From: an uncultured Pseudoxanthomonas sp.
Lineage (GTDB): Bacteria; Pseudomonadota; Gammaproteobacteria; Xanthomonadales; Xanthomonadaceae
DNA length: 42,257 nt
Assembly (NCBI RefSeq): GCF_946886695.1
Contig: NZ_CAMPJD010000045.1
Coordinates: 1-42,257, forward strand
Reading direction: 5' to 3'
Positions 16,223 through 24,062 of this stretch are shown here, in pieces. Made by a program: the position numbers and the translations under genes. Every line of letters begins with the position of its first letter. Within the stretch, counting starts at the first letter, position 1. The notes beneath the pieces were generated by a model that saw only the letters and a list, made by a program, of their open reading frames with translations, was not told the DNA's origin and did not search any database.

Positions 16223-16912
16223 ATGGAAGCATGGCAGACCATTATTCTGGCCCTTGGCGGAAACGTCATGTTGCTTGCTGTCCTAGGTTGGCTCTCGAAA
16301 TCTTTGGTCGAGAAAATGTTAGCCAAGGACTTGGAGCGATTCAGAGCCTCAGTGAGCTCGGAGGCAAACTCTGCAATTGAGCGGCTCAAGCATGAGTTGC
16401 AACTCGCATCCCTTGAGCACAACGTTCGCTTCTCCAAGCTGCATGAGAAGCGCGCTGAGGTCATTGCTCAACTCTACGGCTTGTTGGTAGAAGCAAGTTG
16501 GAGCGCATCAAGCTTTGTATCGCCGGTGGAGTCTGGAGAAGGGCCTTCCAAGCAAGAGAAGCTAGTCGCGTCGATCAACGCTTTTGCAGAGTTCTTCAGA
16601 TTCTTTGACAAAAACCGCATTTATCTGCCGAACACTTTATGCAAACAGCTTGAGTCGCTTTCGGGAGAGATGCGGGAGAAGGTGGTTGGACTTGGCGTGT
16701 ATACCCGCTATGAGCACGCTAATCTCCCTCAGGCGGCGTGGGAAAAGAAGATGGAGGCGTGGAATACTTCATGGAAGTACTTCCAGCAGGAACTCCCGGT
16801 AGCCCGTGAGTCTCTTGAGGCTGAACTGCGGAGCATCTTGGGTGATGCGTCCGTGGTTGAGCGCAAAAAAATCATTCAAGCCGACGCCGCTTCGCGGCGC
16901 GGCTTGGTCTAG
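16223..16912 (+). CDS. Cassette-encoded membrane-anchored coiled-coil protein, unknown function
   Basis: The 229-residue protein has one N-terminal membrane helix (about 5-25), then a charged helical and probably coiled-coil stretch (about 28-90) and a helical C-terminal half. I recognise no enzyme motif. It is the first gene of array 1, follows the leader by 3 bp and has no obvious ribosome site. Base composition is clearly AT-richer than the flanking chromosome. The last 13 or so codons (IIQADAASRRGLV) are read through the attC site itself, so the natural C terminus may have been altered. Confidence 0.72.
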   Translation: MEAWQTIILALGGNVMLLAVLGWLSKSLVEKMLAKDLERFRASVSSEANSAIERLKHELQLASLEHNVRFSKLHEKRAEVIAQLYGLLVEASWSASSFVSPVESGEGPSKQEKLVASINAFAEFFRFFDKNRIYLPNTLCKQLESLSGEMREKVVGLGVYTRYEHANLPQAAWEKKMEAWNTSWKYFQQELPVARESLEAELRSILGDASVVERKKIIQADAASRRGLV

Positions 16913-16920
16913 GTGTCAGG
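16862..16920 (+). other. attC-like site 1 (degenerate)
   Basis: The central part ATTCATTCAAGCCG...CCGCTTCGCGGC...CGGCTTGG matches the attC hairpin arms of this locus. The right core is GTGTCAGG (16913-16920), used also at 25351. The left core is degraded to an A-rich run. It overlaps the end of the first cassette ORF. Confidence 0.6.
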
Positions 16921-16925
16921 TTCGC

Positions 16926-17714
16926 TTGGAGATATCGTCGCAAACGCAGCTCAGGAAGCATGGGCAGCCGTCGTTCTGTTACCTCTGCGGCGAAGCTCTC
17001 GCTGGGCTCAAGCCAGTAGATCGTGATCACTGCCCGCCAAAGGGTCTTTTCGCGTCCAACGATAGGATCAACTTTCCGGTGATTCTTCCGACGCACAGAG
17101 CCTGCAACAATCGATGGCATGGTGTCGACGATCTGCTCGGAATACTGACCGACGCATTGCACAGTAGAAAAAAGAGCCAAGACGAGAGGATTACAAAGCG
17201 ACTAGGGCCATACTGGCTGCCGTTCAACGGCAATCAGGCTATCGCTGTTGCTAACGTTCCTCTCGCCGCAATTGGCCTTCGCGTCGTCCGAGGTATGCAT
17301 GCGCTTCTTTATAAGTCGTACCTGCCGCTTGAAACACCAAACAGCATTCACGTGCCTCTCCCGGCCGCGGATAGAACTACCGGCGAGCCGGAGCGGCCAC
17401 TCGATCAGGCGTACGCCTTCTCAGGAGCAGTACGCAAAGCCCTGCTGACTGGCAGCGCTGACTGCATTACCGCTTACAACGGAAACTTTCGGTATGCCTG
17501 CGTCTGGGAACACTTCGACAACGGCTCTCCCTTTTGCATCTTCGCCTTCGACATTTACGCATTTCATTACCTAAGCCCGGTAGTTACCAACTTCCCAAAG
17601 TGCTTTGTGGGCATGTACAGGCCAGCGCAAATTCCTACTACAGCGTCATGGGCATCGAAGGTGGAGTTCAAGCTTTCTACAGGAGAGCTGCTAGATCCTT
17701 GGCGGCGAACTTGA
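16926..17714 (+). CDS. Cassette-encoded HNH-endonuclease-like protein, start uncertain
   Basis: The frame carries an HNH-type zinc motif near its N terminus: CYLCGEAL, then DRDHCPPKGLF, then HRACNNRW. The HNH histidine/asparagine and four-cysteine pattern suggests DNA cleavage or a degenerate zinc-binding role. The remaining roughly 200 residues are not recognised. No ATG lies between the preceding attC and the first CxxC; the best start is TTG at 16926, giving 262 residues. An upstream ATG at 16806 would lie inside the previous gene. Toxin or phage-defence use is possible for HNH cassettes, but no partner gene is visible. Confidence 0.6.
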   Translation: MEISSQTQLRKHGQPSFCYLCGEALAGLKPVDRDHCPPKGLFASNDRINFPVILPTHRACNNRWHGVDDLLGILTDALHSRKKSQDERITKRLGPYWLPFNGNQAIAVANVPLAAIGLRVVRGMHALLYKSYLPLETPNSIHVPLPAADRTTGEPERPLDQAYAFSGAVRKALLTGSADCITAYNGNFRYACVWEHFDNGSPFCIFAFDIYAFHYLSPVVTNFPKCFVGMYRPAQIPTTASWASKVEFKLSTGELLDPWRRT

Positions 17715-17768
17715 TAACTCGTTCAAGCAGGCGCCGCTTCACGAGTCGGCTTGAATCAAGCACTAGCG
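17706..17768 (+). other. attC-like site 2 (degenerate)
   Basis: TTGATAAC, TCGTTCAAGCAGGCGCCGCTTC, CGGCTTGAATCAAG and the right core GCACTAGC follow the layout of the better-preserved sites at 24799 and 26410. The left core overlaps the stop of the HNH-like gene. The cores deviate from the GCCTAAC/GTTAGGC consensus. Confidence 0.55.
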
Positions 17769-17774
17769 AGACCA

Positions 17775-18224
17775 ATGGAAGAATACGAGCGCGACATCCT
17801 CCAGCACATCGAAGACCACGGGTGCAGCGTCACCTCGGTCTTCGATCCAGACGAGAAGTAGCCGCCGTTCTCGTACTCCATTGGCATCGCCAGATCATCC
17901 GGTGCGCCGGAGATCATCGTCGTCGGGCTCAATGCCAAGCTGTCGCACTCGATGGTCAACGAGTACGACCGGCGGTGCCAAGCGGGCGAGCGGTTCCAGC
18001 CCGGCGTTCTCTACCTGGGCTTCCTCGACGGATTCGCCGTTCAATTCGGCCCGGTTGCGCGGGAGCATCGCGCAGGCTACATGCGGTCCGCCTGCTGGTT
18101 GCACGGCGGCCCCGATTTCGAGGCCGTGCAACTCATCTGGCCCACCACGTCGGGAGTATGGCCGTGGGAGCCTGCGGCATCGGAGTGGTTCCGCAGCAAC
18201 CAGCCGTTGCTTTCGAGTGAGTAG
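17775..18224 (+). pseudogene. DUF4262-family cassette gene broken by an in-frame amber codon
   Basis: The frame opens at ATG 17775 (MEEYERDILQHIEDHG), hits TAG at 17859-17861 after 28 codons, then continues in the same frame with PPFSYSIGIA and GAPEIIVVGL through QAGERF to a stop at 18222-18224. The joined 149-codon product has the DUF4262 pattern. That family is widespread, of unknown function, and common near mobile DNA. One base change explains the stop (for example GAG or CAG to TAG). The terminal stop is supplied by the REP palindrome that begins at 18221, so the original 3' end and attC are missing. Confidence 0.75.
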
Positions 18225-18371
18225 GATGGGTTGAGCCGCAGGCGATACCCATCATCTTCGTTCCCGTTCGCTGGAACGCGTGTTGGAACGGCGCAATGCT
18301 GGACAACTTGTTCGTGCTGGGCCTTCCAGATTGCGCGTGATGGGTATCGCCTGCGGCTCAACCCATCCTAC
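18221..18371. repeat. GTAG-type REP pair with 34-bp perfect inverted arms
   Basis: Arms at 18221-18254 and 18338-18371 are exact inverted copies starting GTAGGATGGGTTGAGCC. The 83-bp spacer contains a smaller imperfect inverted repeat around TCCCGTTCGCTGGAACG. GTAG-headed REPs of this sort are abundant in Stenotrophomonas and relatives and are linked to RAYT transposases elsewhere in such genomes. The left arm provides the stop codon of the broken cassette gene; the right arm ends 25 bp before the exporter permease stop. Confidence 0.9.
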
Positions 18372-18395
18372 GAATTCGTTTGCGAATCAGTTGAC

Positions 18396-19646
18396 TCAGT
18401 CGTGCCGCAGCGCCGCGATCGGGTCCAGCTGCGCGGCCTGCCGTGCGGGATACACGCCGAAGCCCAGGCCGACCACGGCGCAGAAGCCGGCCGACAGCAG
18501 GATCGGCACCGGGGCCCACGCGACCTGCCAGCCGGCGAAGGTGGCGATCAGGTAGGCCAGCACACCGCCGAACACCAGGCCCAGCACCGCGCCTGCGATG
18601 CAGATGACCGTGGCCTCGCGCAGGAACTGCGCGATCACGTCGCGCCGGCGCGCACCGAGTGCGCGCAGCAGGCCGATCTCGCGACGCCGCTCCAGCACGT
18701 TGGCCAGCATGATGTTCATGATGCCGATGCCGCCGACCAGCAGGCTGACGCCCGCGATCGCGCCCATCACGATCTGGAAGATGCGCTGCGTCTGCTGGTG
18801 CTGCTGGAACAGCTGCTGCGGCACGATCAACTGGTAGTCCGCCATGCCGGCATGGCGCTGGTCCAGCACCGCCGACAGCACGCCGGCACCGGCGGCGAGG
18901 CGTTGCGGATCGTCCAGCCGCAGCAGGAAGCGGTCCACCTCGTCTTCCTGCGGCTGGAAGCGGAAGCGCGCCCGCACGCTCGCCAGTGGTGCGTAGATGC
19001 GGTTGCTTTCCGAGCCCAGCTGCACCCCCTCGAAATCGTCCTGGCCCAGGTCGCGGTCGGCCAGCACGCCGATCACCTCCAGCCACACGTGGTTGACCTT
19101 GACCAGCCCGCCCACGGCATCGCCTTTCGGGAACAGATCGGCTGCCGCCTGGTGGCCGAGCACCGCGACGGCGGCGAGCGCGGCCTCGTCATCGGCGTTG
19201 AACGCACGGCCCTTGGCGACCTTCAGTGACGACAGGTCGAACCAGTTCGCGCTCACGCCGCTGGCCTGCGCATCGCTGCGGCCGGCATCGCTGAAGACGG
19301 TATGCGTGCGCACCTGTTTCTCCGCGGCGTGGCGTTCCGCGCCGGGCACCACGCTGAGCGCGGCGTCCGCATCGGCGACGGTCAGGCCCACGCTGCGCTC
19401 GCGCGTCTCCTTCAGCGTGTCCTCGTCCTGTGGCTTGGCCTCGGCGATCAGGTTGTGCAGGCCCAGGCCTTCCACCAGGCGCAACGCTTCGCGCCGGCTG
19501 CCTTCGCCCACGGCCTGCATCGCCACGATGGCGCCCACGCCGAAGATCATGCCGAGCAGCGTCAACAGCGTGCGCAGGCGGCGGCGCCACAGTTCCTCCA
19601 CCGCTTCGCGCCAGACCGTGGGCAGGCGGTTGAACAGGCCGGTCAT
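18396..19646 (-). CDS. MacB-like ABC transporter permease (FtsX domain)
   Basis: This 416-residue permease has one N-terminal membrane helix (LLTLLGMIFGVGAIVAM), a large periplasmic MacB-type core (about 50-280), and three C-terminal helices of the FtsX domain with ERRREIGLLRALGARRRDV between them. It lacks the fused ATPase of true MacB; a separate ATPase gene lies at 22867-23541. Type VII ABC systems couple ATP hydrolysis to mechanical transport across the periplasm with adaptors and an outer-membrane TolC-like partner, which is not encoded here. Its start overlaps the preceding adaptor stop by 4 bp. Confidence 0.9.
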   Translation of the reverse strand: MTGLFNRLPTVWREAVEELWRRRLRTLLTLLGMIFGVGAIVAMQAVGEGSRREALRLVEGLGLHNLIAEAKPQDEDTLKETRERSVGLTVADADAALSVVPGAERHAAEKQVRTHTVFSDAGRSDAQASGVSANWFDLSSLKVAKGRAFNADDEAALAAVAVLGHQAAADLFPKGDAVGGLVKVNHVWLEVIGVLADRDLGQDDFEGVQLGSESNRIYAPLASVRARFRFQPQEDEVDRFLLRLDDPQRLAAGAGVLSAVLDQRHAGMADYQLIVPQQLFQQHQQTQRIFQIVMGAIAGVSLLVGGIGIMNIMLANVLERRREIGLLRALGARRRDVIAQFLREATVICIAGAVLGLVFGGVLAYLIATFAGWQVAWAPVPILLSAGFCAVVGLGFGVYPARQAAQLDPIAALRHD

Positions 19647-20938
19647 GCGGTCTTTCCTTCTGCGTCATCGGCGGCGGTTTCTTCGCCATCGGCATCCGTC
19701 GCCTCCTTGTCCTTGTCGCTGCCGTCGTCGCCGGGCGCGGGCACCTCCACCTGCGACAGCCGCACCTGGTCGCCGGGTTTCAGGCCTGACAGCACCTGCG
19801 ACCGCGCAGTGCCGCGCACGCCGAGTTTCACTTCGCGCGCCACGTAGTCGTTGCCCTGCTTCACCTGCACCCAATGGCGGTCGTCGCGCTGTTCGATGGC
19901 CACGTTCGGCACCGCCATCGCGTCCTTCGCATCGAGCAGCACCACCGAGGCGGCGAAGCGCTGGCCGGGGATCAGACGGTAGCGTTCGATCGCGTCGGCC
20001 GGAATCGGCGCGCGCATCGACAGGAACTTCACCGGGCTCTCGCGGGTGCGCACCTTCGCGGCGCTGGCGACCCAGGCGAGCTTGCTGTCGATGCGCTGGT
20101 CCGGGCGCCCGAGCGGGTGCAGCACCACCGCATCGCCGGCCTGCACGCCCTGCGCCTCGATCTGCGGCAGGTCGATCTCCACTTCCATCGCCGAGGTGTC
20201 CGGCAGGCTGCCGAACTCGAAGCCCGCGCGCAGGTTGGCGCCCACCATCGGCTTGTCGCCCGACCAGTTGGCAGCGAGCAGCAGCACGCCGTCATTGGGT
20301 GCGCGCAGTTCCAGTGCATCCAGGTCGTCCTTGCGCGTCTTCGCATTCATGTCGAAGGTGGCGCGCTGCGCGTCCAGCACCGCCAGTTCCGCGCCTCCTC
20401 GCACGTCCGACTGGTCGCGCTGCCACTGCAGCACGCCCTGCCGCACCTGCAGGTACTCCTTGTCCTCGATCGCATCCAGCACCTGGTTGCGTGCCACCGT
20501 GCTGAGGTCGGCGCCGGCATAGCGCTGGGCGATGCCCAACTGCACGGCCACCAGCGACAGGTCCACTTCCACGCGGCCCTGCGCGGAATCCAGCCCGCTT
20601 TCCTTCGCCGCGCGCGCCAAGGCATTGCGCTGCAGGTCGATCATCGCCTGCGCCAGTTGCTGCTCGCCTTCCGGGGACACGAAGCGCGCCAGCACATCGC
20701 CCTTCTTGACCAACGTGCCTTCCGGCACCATCCATACCACCTGGCGCTGGGCCCAGTTCTTGCCCGGCACGTTCAACGGCGTCGGCTTGGACGAACGCAG
20801 CTCGCCTTCGCCGCGCACGCTGATCGTCAGCGGGCCCTGCGCCACGGTCTCGCTGGCCACCGGCATCTCGTCGCTGCCGCAGGCGGCCAGCGACGCCGCC
20901 AGCGCCAGCAGCATTGCCGGTCGCAGTACAGGCTTCAT
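19643..20938 (-). CDS. Periplasmic adaptor lipoprotein of the ABC exporter (MacA/HlyD-like)
   Basis: The 431-residue adaptor has a lipobox (LAACGSD, Cys about 20), so it should be lipid-anchored on the periplasmic side. The order is a barrel-sandwich/lipoyl half (PEGTLVKKGDVLARF), a helical hairpin, the second lipoyl half (LRAPNDGVLL), beta-barrel and membrane-proximal parts, and an acidic low-complexity tail (about 395-431). The start at 20938 opens the signal peptide; the longer frame to 21769 is a shadow. It is one of three adaptors in this operon and the one next to the permease. Confidence 0.88.
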   Translation of the reverse strand: MKPVLRPAMLLALAASLAACGSDEMPVASETVAQGPLTISVRGEGELRSSKPTPLNVPGKNWAQRQVVWMVPEGTLVKKGDVLARFVSPEGEQQLAQAMIDLQRNALARAAKESGLDSAQGRVEVDLSLVAVQLGIAQRYAGADLSTVARNQVLDAIEDKEYLQVRQGVLQWQRDQSDVRGGAELAVLDAQRATFDMNAKTRKDDLDALELRAPNDGVLLLAANWSGDKPMVGANLRAGFEFGSLPDTSAMEVEIDLPQIEAQGVQAGDAVVLHPLGRPDQRIDSKLAWVASAAKVRTRESPVKFLSMRAPIPADAIERYRLIPGQRFAASVVLLDAKDAMAVPNVAIEQRDDRHWVQVKQGNDYVAREVKLGVRGTARSQVLSGLKPGDQVRLSQVEVPAPGDDGSDKDKEATDADGEETAADDAEGKTA

Positions 20939-21906
20939 TTCGCACCTCCCGCGATATCCGGCACGGTCAGCTCCACGCGCACCGCCTGGCCGGGGCGCAG
21001 CTTGGCCTGGGTATCGTCCAGCCGGATCTCCAGGTCGAGCACCGGCACCGGCTGTACCTGCGATTTGCTGCGCACCGCGCGGCCGATGCCGGCCACCTTG
21101 CCGTGGTACGCACTGCCGCCGCCGCCTTCCACCACGATGCGCGCACGCGCGCCCACCCGTACGCGCTGCAGGTCGCGCTCCGGCAGCTGCGCACGGACCG
21201 CGAGGGTGGCGGGGTCGGGGATCTCGGCCACGGTCTGGCCACGCCAGACCTGCGAGCCGACGTCGAATTTCTCGCCGTTCCAGTTGCTCTTGTGCATGAT
21301 CACGCCGTCGCGCGGCGCAGGCAGGGTGAGCGCGGCGATCGAGGTCTGCAGGCGCGTCACATCGGCCTGCGCCTGCTGCAGTTCGGCGGTGACCAGGCGC
21401 AGTTCCTGCCGGCGCTGCTCGGCGGCGGCGCGCTCGGCCTGCTGCGCCAGCACGGCGAGGCGCTCGGTGCGGCGGCGATCCTCGACCAGTTTGTCGTACT
21501 CCAGCGCGGCGATCAGTTCGCGCGGCTGCTGCGTCTTGCGGGCGGCCTTGTCGCGTTCGGCTTCGGCCTGTGCGGTCAGCAGCCGTTGGCTGCGTTCGCG
21601 CTCGGCGACGTCGAGTGTCAGGTTCTCCAGCTCGCGCTTCTTTTCCTGCAACAGGCTCTGCTTCTCGCTCAGCTGGCGCACCAGTTCGTTGGTGTCGAAG
21701 GCGACCACGATGTCGCCTTTCTTGACCGTGCTGCCATCGGGCGCGAGCTGGGTCAGGTTGAACTGCCACAGGCGATCCACCGCCGGTGGCACCAGTTGCA
21801 CGCTGCGTTGCGCATAGACCTCGCCGTCGACGCGCAGGGAGGCGGCGTGCGCGGTGGGGACGCTCGTCGCCAGCGCTAGGGCGAGGAGGGAAACATGACG
21901 CTTCAT
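20935..21906 (-). CDS. HlyD-like periplasmic adaptor, second of three
   Basis: The 323-residue protein has a cleavable-type signal peptide (about 1-20, ending THAA), a first lipoyl half (DGSTVKKGDIVVAFD), a long coiled-coil hairpin rich in Glu, Arg and Gln (about 70-190), and then the second lipoyl half (LPAPRDGVIMHKSNWNGE) and beta-barrel. No lipobox is seen, so it may be a soluble or uncleaved membrane-tethered adaptor. The ATG at 21906 overlaps the upstream adaptor stop by 4 bp. Its NWNGEKF segment resembles NWSGDKP in the lipoprotein adaptor. Confidence 0.86.
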   Translation of the reverse strand: MKRHVSLLALALATSVPTAHAASLRVDGEVYAQRSVQLVPPAVDRLWQFNLTQLAPDGSTVKKGDIVVAFDTNELVRQLSEKQSLLQEKKRELENLTLDVAERERSQRLLTAQAEAERDKAARKTQQPRELIAALEYDKLVEDRRRTERLAVLAQQAERAAAEQRRQELRLVTAELQQAQADVTRLQTSIAALTLPAPRDGVIMHKSNWNGEKFDVGSQVWRGQTVAEIPDPATLAVRAQLPERDLQRVRVGARARIVVEGGGGSAYHGKVAGIGRAVRSKSQVQPVPVLDLEIRLDDTQAKLRPGQAVRVELTVPDIAGGAK

Positions 21907-22880
21907 GGCGCCTTCCCCTTCGCGGCCTGTGCCGTGGCGGGGCGCGCGATCACGCGCACGCTCATGCCCGGCATCAGTGACAGCGCGTGCGCGTCCAAGG
22001 TGATGTCGAGGGTGAAGTAGCGGCCTTCGCCCCATTCCGGACGCCGGTCGGGCGCGCCGGAGATGAAGGCGATGCGGCCGGTCACCTTGCGCCCGGGCAT
22101 GGCATCGAACGCCAGTTCCACCGGCTGCTCGACCGCCAGGCCGCGGCGGTCGGGTTCCAGTGCCCAGGCGCGCACGTTCATGCGGCCACTGCTGACCACT
22201 TCGCCGGCCTTGCTGCCGGGCATGGTCGAAGAGCCTTCGTCGATGCGGCCGCCGATCCAGTTGTTGTTGAAGCCATGCACCACCACGCCGTCGCGGTCGG
22301 CGACGACCTCCGAGGTACGTACCAGCGCAGCGTGGTAGTCGCGCTGCAACACCAGCTTGTCGATCTGCAGGCGCCCGTCCTCGATGCGCCGCTGCACGGC
22401 GGTGTTGGCGGCGGCCAGGTCCTTGCGCTTCAGCGCGACCTCGCGGGTGGCGCGGTCCAGTTCGCCCTGGTGGCGGTCGTAGTCCAGGCCCGAGATCAGG
22501 TCCGGCGGGATGGTGGCGTCCAGCTTGGCGGTCGCCAGTTCGGCCTCGGCCTCCACCAGCGCCATCTCGGCCTGTACCGCCTTGACCTGCAGTTCGGCGA
22601 CGTCCTTGGCGTCCTTGGCGCGACCTTGTTCGATCTGCGCTTCCAGGTCGGGGATGCGGCTGGCGGACGGGCCGGGGTCGATGCGCAGCACCACCTCGCC
22701 CTTCTTCACCCGCGCGCCTTCGGGCACGTAGTAGCGAATGACGACCGGCGCGCTGTTCGACTGCGGAGTGAGGATCTGCTGTGCGTCGATCGCGCGCACC
22801 TCGCCGGTCAGCACCACGGCGTACGCGGGTGCGGCGGTCGCCAGCACCAGGGCGCTCAATAGGGCCTTACTGGAGCGCAT
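21903..22880 (-). CDS. HlyD-like periplasmic adaptor, third of three
   Basis: This 325-residue protein has a signal peptide (about 1-21, ending APAYA), a lipoyl half (PEGARVKKGEVVLRIDPG), a coiled-coil hairpin (about 75-180), then DRDGVVVHGFNNNWIGG as second lipoyl half, and a C-terminal beta-barrel. The gene overlaps the upstream ATPase gene by 14 bp, which suggests tight translational coupling. Sequence similarity to the other two adaptors is confined to these domain motifs, so they look like diverged paralogues or separately recruited adaptors and not a recent duplication. Confidence 0.86.
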   Translation of the reverse strand: MRSSKALLSALVLATAAPAYAVVLTGEVRAIDAQQILTPQSNSAPVVIRYYVPEGARVKKGEVVLRIDPGPSASRIPDLEAQIEQGRAKDAKDVAELQVKAVQAEMALVEAEAELATAKLDATIPPDLISGLDYDRHQGELDRATREVALKRKDLAAANTAVQRRIEDGRLQIDKLVLQRDYHAALVRTSEVVADRDGVVVHGFNNNWIGGRIDEGSSTMPGSKAGEVVSSGRMNVRAWALEPDRRGLAVEQPVELAFDAMPGRKVTGRIAFISGAPDRRPEWGEGRYFTLDITLDAHALSLMPGMSVRVIARPATAQAAKGKAP

Positions 22881-23541
22881 CGGATTCCACCTTGCCGTCG
22901 CGCAGCTTCACCTGGCGCGGGGCGCGCGCGGCGATGTCGTTGTCATGGGTCACCAGCACCACGGTCTGGCCGCCGGCATGCACTTCGTCCAGCAGCGCCA
23001 GCACGTCGGCGGCGCTCTTCGAATCTAGGTTGCCGGTGGGCTCGTCGGCCAGCAGCAGGGCCGGCTGCAGCAGCAGCGCGCGCGCGATGGCGGCGCGCTG
23101 CATCTGTCCGCCGGACAGTTCGCTGGGGCGGTGGTCGCGCCGTTCGCCCAGGCCCACGCGGTCCAGCAGTGCCAGGGCGCGGTCGTGCGTGCCCGGCGGC
23201 GGCTGGCGGTGGAAGCGCAGCGGCAGCATCACGTTCTCCAGCACGCTCAGCCGCGGCAGCAGGTGGAAGCTCTGGAACACGAAGCCGATGCGCCGGTTGC
23301 GCAGGTCGCTGCTGGCCTCGTCGTCGAAGGTGGCCACGTCGCGGCCTTCGAACAGGTAATGGCCGGCGTTGGGATGGTCCAGGCAGCCGAGGATGTTCAG
23401 CAGACTGGACTTGCCCGACCCCGACGGCCCGGTGATGGCGACGAATTCGCCCTGGCCGATGCGCAGGTCCACCCCTGCCAGCGCCTTCACCGTCTGCCCG
23501 CTCATGGCGTAGTGGCGCTGCACGCCCTGCAACTCGATCAT
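22867..23541 (-). CDS. ABC transporter ATP-binding protein (MacB/LolD type)
   Basis: The 224-residue ATPase has Walker A GPSGSGKSS, Q-loop in FVFQSFHLL, signature LSGGQMQRAAIARAL, Walker B LLLADEPTGNLDS and switch His in VTHDND. The NLDS and LLPRLSVLENV stretches are typical of LolD/MacB-type ATPases. It is the first gene of the minus-strand exporter operon (ATPase, adaptor, adaptor, lipoprotein adaptor, permease). A ribosome site AAGGGGA precedes the ATG at 23541. The open frame to 23841 lacks support. Confidence 0.93.
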   Translation of the reverse strand: MIELQGVQRHYAMSGQTVKALAGVDLRIGQGEFVAITGPSGSGKSSLLNILGCLDHPNAGHYLFEGRDVATFDDEASSDLRNRRIGFVFQSFHLLPRLSVLENVMLPLRFHRQPPPGTHDRALALLDRVGLGERRDHRPSELSGGQMQRAAIARALLLQPALLLADEPTGNLDSKSAADVLALLDEVHAGGQTVVLVTHDNDIAARAPRQVKLRDGKVESDALQ

Positions 23542-23988
23542 CACGTCCCCTTCGTTCCTTCGCTTCTGTCGACCATCGCGGCCCGCCAAGGTTCCCGACG
23601 CGGGGGCGGGGAAGGCGACGACGGTCGTGCGTCCTGCCGGGTGGATGCTGAGCATCCCAGATGCTTGCGCGAGGTTGCAACCGCGGCAGGCCGCAGACCT
23701 TTTACAGACCACCAGCCAATGAACACAGCCAACTGGGCCTGACATCCAGCATGCCGCGTCCGCAACGCGGTACGCAGGATGGAGGGCACATAGCCGGTGG
23801 CGGTACGACATCCCGGACTGCTGCCGCGCGACTTCGACCATGAAGGCTGCACTCGCGACCTGCGGGTACTCCCGTTATCACCCCGGAGAGGGGGAGATGA
23901 CGAACAAGTGCGTCATGAACATGATGCTTGGCCAACACATGCCGTCGGTAGCCATCCAATCCCCTTGCACGACAACGCCCTGCGCGCC
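23542..23988. other. Gene-free stretch between exporter operon and array 2 leader
   Basis: I find no convincing gene. The stretch should hold the minus-strand promoter of the exporter operon near its left edge, but no strong -35/-10 pair stands out. At about 23853-23894 a partial third copy of the array leader is suggested by GTTATCACCCCGG followed by AGAGGGGG (23874-23894), after a GCGACCTGCGGG run that resembles the sequence preceding GTTATCACCCC in the array 2 leader. No integrase remnant is recognisable on either strand. Confidence 0.5.
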
Positions 23989-24061
23989 TTGACGCGATCG
24001 CAGCAGGTCATGAATATCTGCGTTATCACCCCCGTTGTGGGGTCTATTAGGCGTTAGGCCT
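23989..24061 (+). promoter_or_regulatory. Leader of cassette array 2 (promoter plus attI-like core)
   Basis: TTGACG at 23989-23994 and GAATAT at 24012-24017 (17-bp spacing) precede a CACCCCCGTTGTGGGG hairpin and then GTCTATTAGGCGTTAGGC ending at 24059, with a perfect GTTAGGC core at 24053-24059. The first ORF of array 2 starts at 24063. Every landmark lies at the same offset as in the array 1 leader (16148-16220), which argues for common origin. That it is an attI with its Pc promoter is inference; no intI is adjacent. Confidence 0.55.
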
Positions 24062-24062
24062 C

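Noticed and set aside
18231..23742. Several plus-strand open frames through the exporter operon (for example 19874-21817)
   Set aside because: They mirror the minus-strand adaptor genes and are His/Arg/Gln-rich. A hidden integrase was specifically looked for here and not found.
23797..24057. Open frame just before array 2
   Set aside because: It has no start context, no domain, and runs through the leader hairpin and core; noncoding leader is the better reading.
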